From contig NZ_ML660058.1 of the NCBI RefSeq assembly GCF_007004665.1, positions 186,001-250,000 on the forward strand: a stretch of DNA of 64,000 nt, read 5' to 3'. Origin of the DNA: Denitrobaculum tricleocarpae. GTDB lineage: Bacteria > Pseudomonadota > Alphaproteobacteria > Kiloniellales > Kiloniellaceae. Below the pieces are notes generated by a model. The model was not told the DNA's origin, ran no database searches, and worked only from the letters and a program-made list of their open reading frames with translations. Shown in pieces: positions 63,140 to 64,000 of this stretch. Position numbers and translations under genes: made by a program. Position 1 is the stretch's first letter. Each line of letters opens with the position of its first letter.

Positions 63140-63586
63140 ATGGCAGCGACAATCCGCTGGGCCGCAGACAGTGATCGTGATGAATGGGACGCCCTGTTTA
63201 ACGCTTACTGTGAATTTGGCGGCGCTGAACAGACATCGGAAATGAGAGACCGCGTATGAGGTTGGATACATGACCCGTACGCTCAAACTCAATGCTTTGT
63301 TGTTGAGGGAGATCGGGGAGAACTCGCTGGTTTTGTTCACTTTCGGTCCTACGAACGTCCTATGCCCGCGACCAAGGGCGCTTATATTGACGATATGTTT
63401 GTCGCGCCTACTGCTCGGGGAAATGGGATCGTTGATCTAATGATTGAGAGCGTTGGTGCTTATGCCAAAGAACAAGGTTGGGATGTCGTGCGTTGGATGA
63501 CTTCTGAGACCAACTATAGGGCGCGGTCGGTTTATGATCGCCATGCGACCAAAAGCAACTGGATCACATACCAGTTGAAGGGTTAG
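63140..63586 (+). pseudogene. GNAT acetyltransferase interrupted by an in-frame opal codon
   Basis: The frame opens with MAATIRWAADSDRDEWDALF and stops at TGA (63257-63259) after MRDRV. It then resumes in the same frame as GWIHDPYAQTQCFVVEGD and runs through the acetyl-CoA motif 'FVAPTARGNGIVDLM' to 63586. Together they form a 148-residue GNAT protein. Relatives often have 'VWGWI' here, so a Trp codon (TGG) to TGA change is the simplest cause. The upstream ORF alone cannot fold as a GNAT domain. Confidence 0.82.
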
Positions 63587-63647
63587 GACTTGTAGCCTTG
63601 GGCTCAAAGCCGACGCTGTCAAATTTGCGGGGTTAAGCGAGCCGCAC

Positions 63648-64000
63648 CTAACTCCCCGCCAAGGCCTCCGCCAACGATGTTTTCTTCCTGACCGGCGGTT
63701 TCAGGTTTAATCCCGAATGCAGGTCGATCAGGTGGCTGCGCATGAGGTCGTGGGCGGCGTCGCCGTCTTTGTTCGCGAAGGCGTCCAGCAGGGCGTGGTG
63801 CGCGTGGCTTTCGCAGGCGGTGTCGGGGCGGACCCAGTAGAGGGCGATGATCAGGGAGGATTTGGTGATCAGGGACTGGATCATGGCCGCGTAGACGCTG
63901 TGTTCGGCGATCTCGGCGATGTCGATGTGAAAGAGGCCGGAGAGGGCGAGGGCCCGGCCCATGTCGTTATCAGCGAGGGCCTGGTGTTCAGCCTCGATGT
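63648..64000 (-). CDS. GntR/FCD regulator, C-terminal part (runs off the window)
   Basis: The visible 117 residues are the C-terminal half of an FCD domain: 'EHQALADND', 'FHIDIAEIAEHS', 'ESHAHHALLDAFANKDGDAAHDLMRSHLIDL', which hold the conserved His residues of the metal site. The open frame continues upstream past base 64000, so the start and DNA-binding domain are outside. This is a second FadR-type regulator, distinct from the one at 6164. Target genes are not visible. Confidence 0.85.
   Translation of the reverse strand, partial: IEAEHQALADNDMGRALALSGLFHIDIAEIAEHSVYAAMIQSLITKSSLIIALYWVRPDTACESHAHHALLDAFANKDGDAAHDLMRSHLIDLHSGLNLKPPVRKKTSLAEALAGS

Noticed and set aside
16490-63586. Stop-codon recoding as an explanation for the two interrupted genes
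   Set aside because: One gene has TAG and the other TGA, and many intact genes in the window end with either codon, so ordinary nonsense mutations are simpler.

Overview
The window looks like chromosomal DNA from a GC-rich alphaproteobacterium, probably a marine or saline Rhodospirillales-type heterotroph. The grounds are overall gene content: aerobic cobalamin genes (cobU-cobW-cobN-cobO, bluB, a DUF1636 protein), TRAP transport, many PAS/histidine-kinase sensors, PEP-CTERM proteins and an alternative oxidase. Taxonomy is inferred from gene families and base composition; no rRNA gene is present.

Region 0-6.2 kb holds an SDR oxidoreductase and a compact nitrite-reduction cassette: cytochrome cd1 nitrite reductase (nirS), a NapC/NirT tetraheme domain fused to an ethylbenzene-dehydrogenase-like heme-binding domain, and a secreted cupredoxin. 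A perfect FNR/NNR-type dyad lies upstream of nirS, and a ~47-bp imperfect direct repeat flanks the cassette. No heme d1 biosynthesis genes are in the window. Region 6.2-11.7 kb is a catabolic locus: GntR regulator, TRAP transporter (dctPQM) and a dihydropyrimidinase/hydantoinase; a beta-ureidopropionase-like amidase sits separately at 21 kb. Region 12-20 kb holds a PAS hybrid kinase with a receiver protein, an alcohol-dehydrogenase-like enzyme beside a nonsense-interrupted LysR gene, and a soluble chemoreceptor with three near-identical PAS repeats.

Region 20-35 kb includes an 88-bp repeat array, a membrane-bound 7TMR-DISM/AraC regulator, a lipoprotein hydrolase, a c-type cytochrome, two duplicated PEP-CTERM genes with shared upstream DNA and a third PEP-CTERM remnant, BluB, three paralogues of a small secreted protein family sharing palindromic upstream DNA exactly 57 bp from each start, a membrane protein/trypsin-like protease pair, a kinase and a GH25 lysozyme. 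Region 36-39 kb is a three-gene phosphorelay whose middle member carries an ethylene-receptor-like copper-binding transmembrane domain with every key ETR1 residue conserved. Region 39-47 kb has a TonB receptor, a DJ-1/PfpI protein, a ureohydrolase, a homocysteine methyltransferase and a chemoreceptor.

Region 47-53 kb is accessory-looking: three different palindromic (MITE-like) elements, AT-rich orphan genes, a tRNA-like gene with a long variable arm and an unusual TAT anticodon loop, an exported RidA and a secreted His/Lys/Gly-repeat protein. Region 53-59.5 kb is the cobalamin operon. The end (59.6-64 kb) holds an alternative oxidase-DUF1971 operon behind two NsrR-like operators, a GST divergent from a WYL regulator, an opal-interrupted acetyltransferase and a GntR gene running off the edge. 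The nirS cassette and the oxidase operon together suggest that the cell both makes and withstands nitric oxide.
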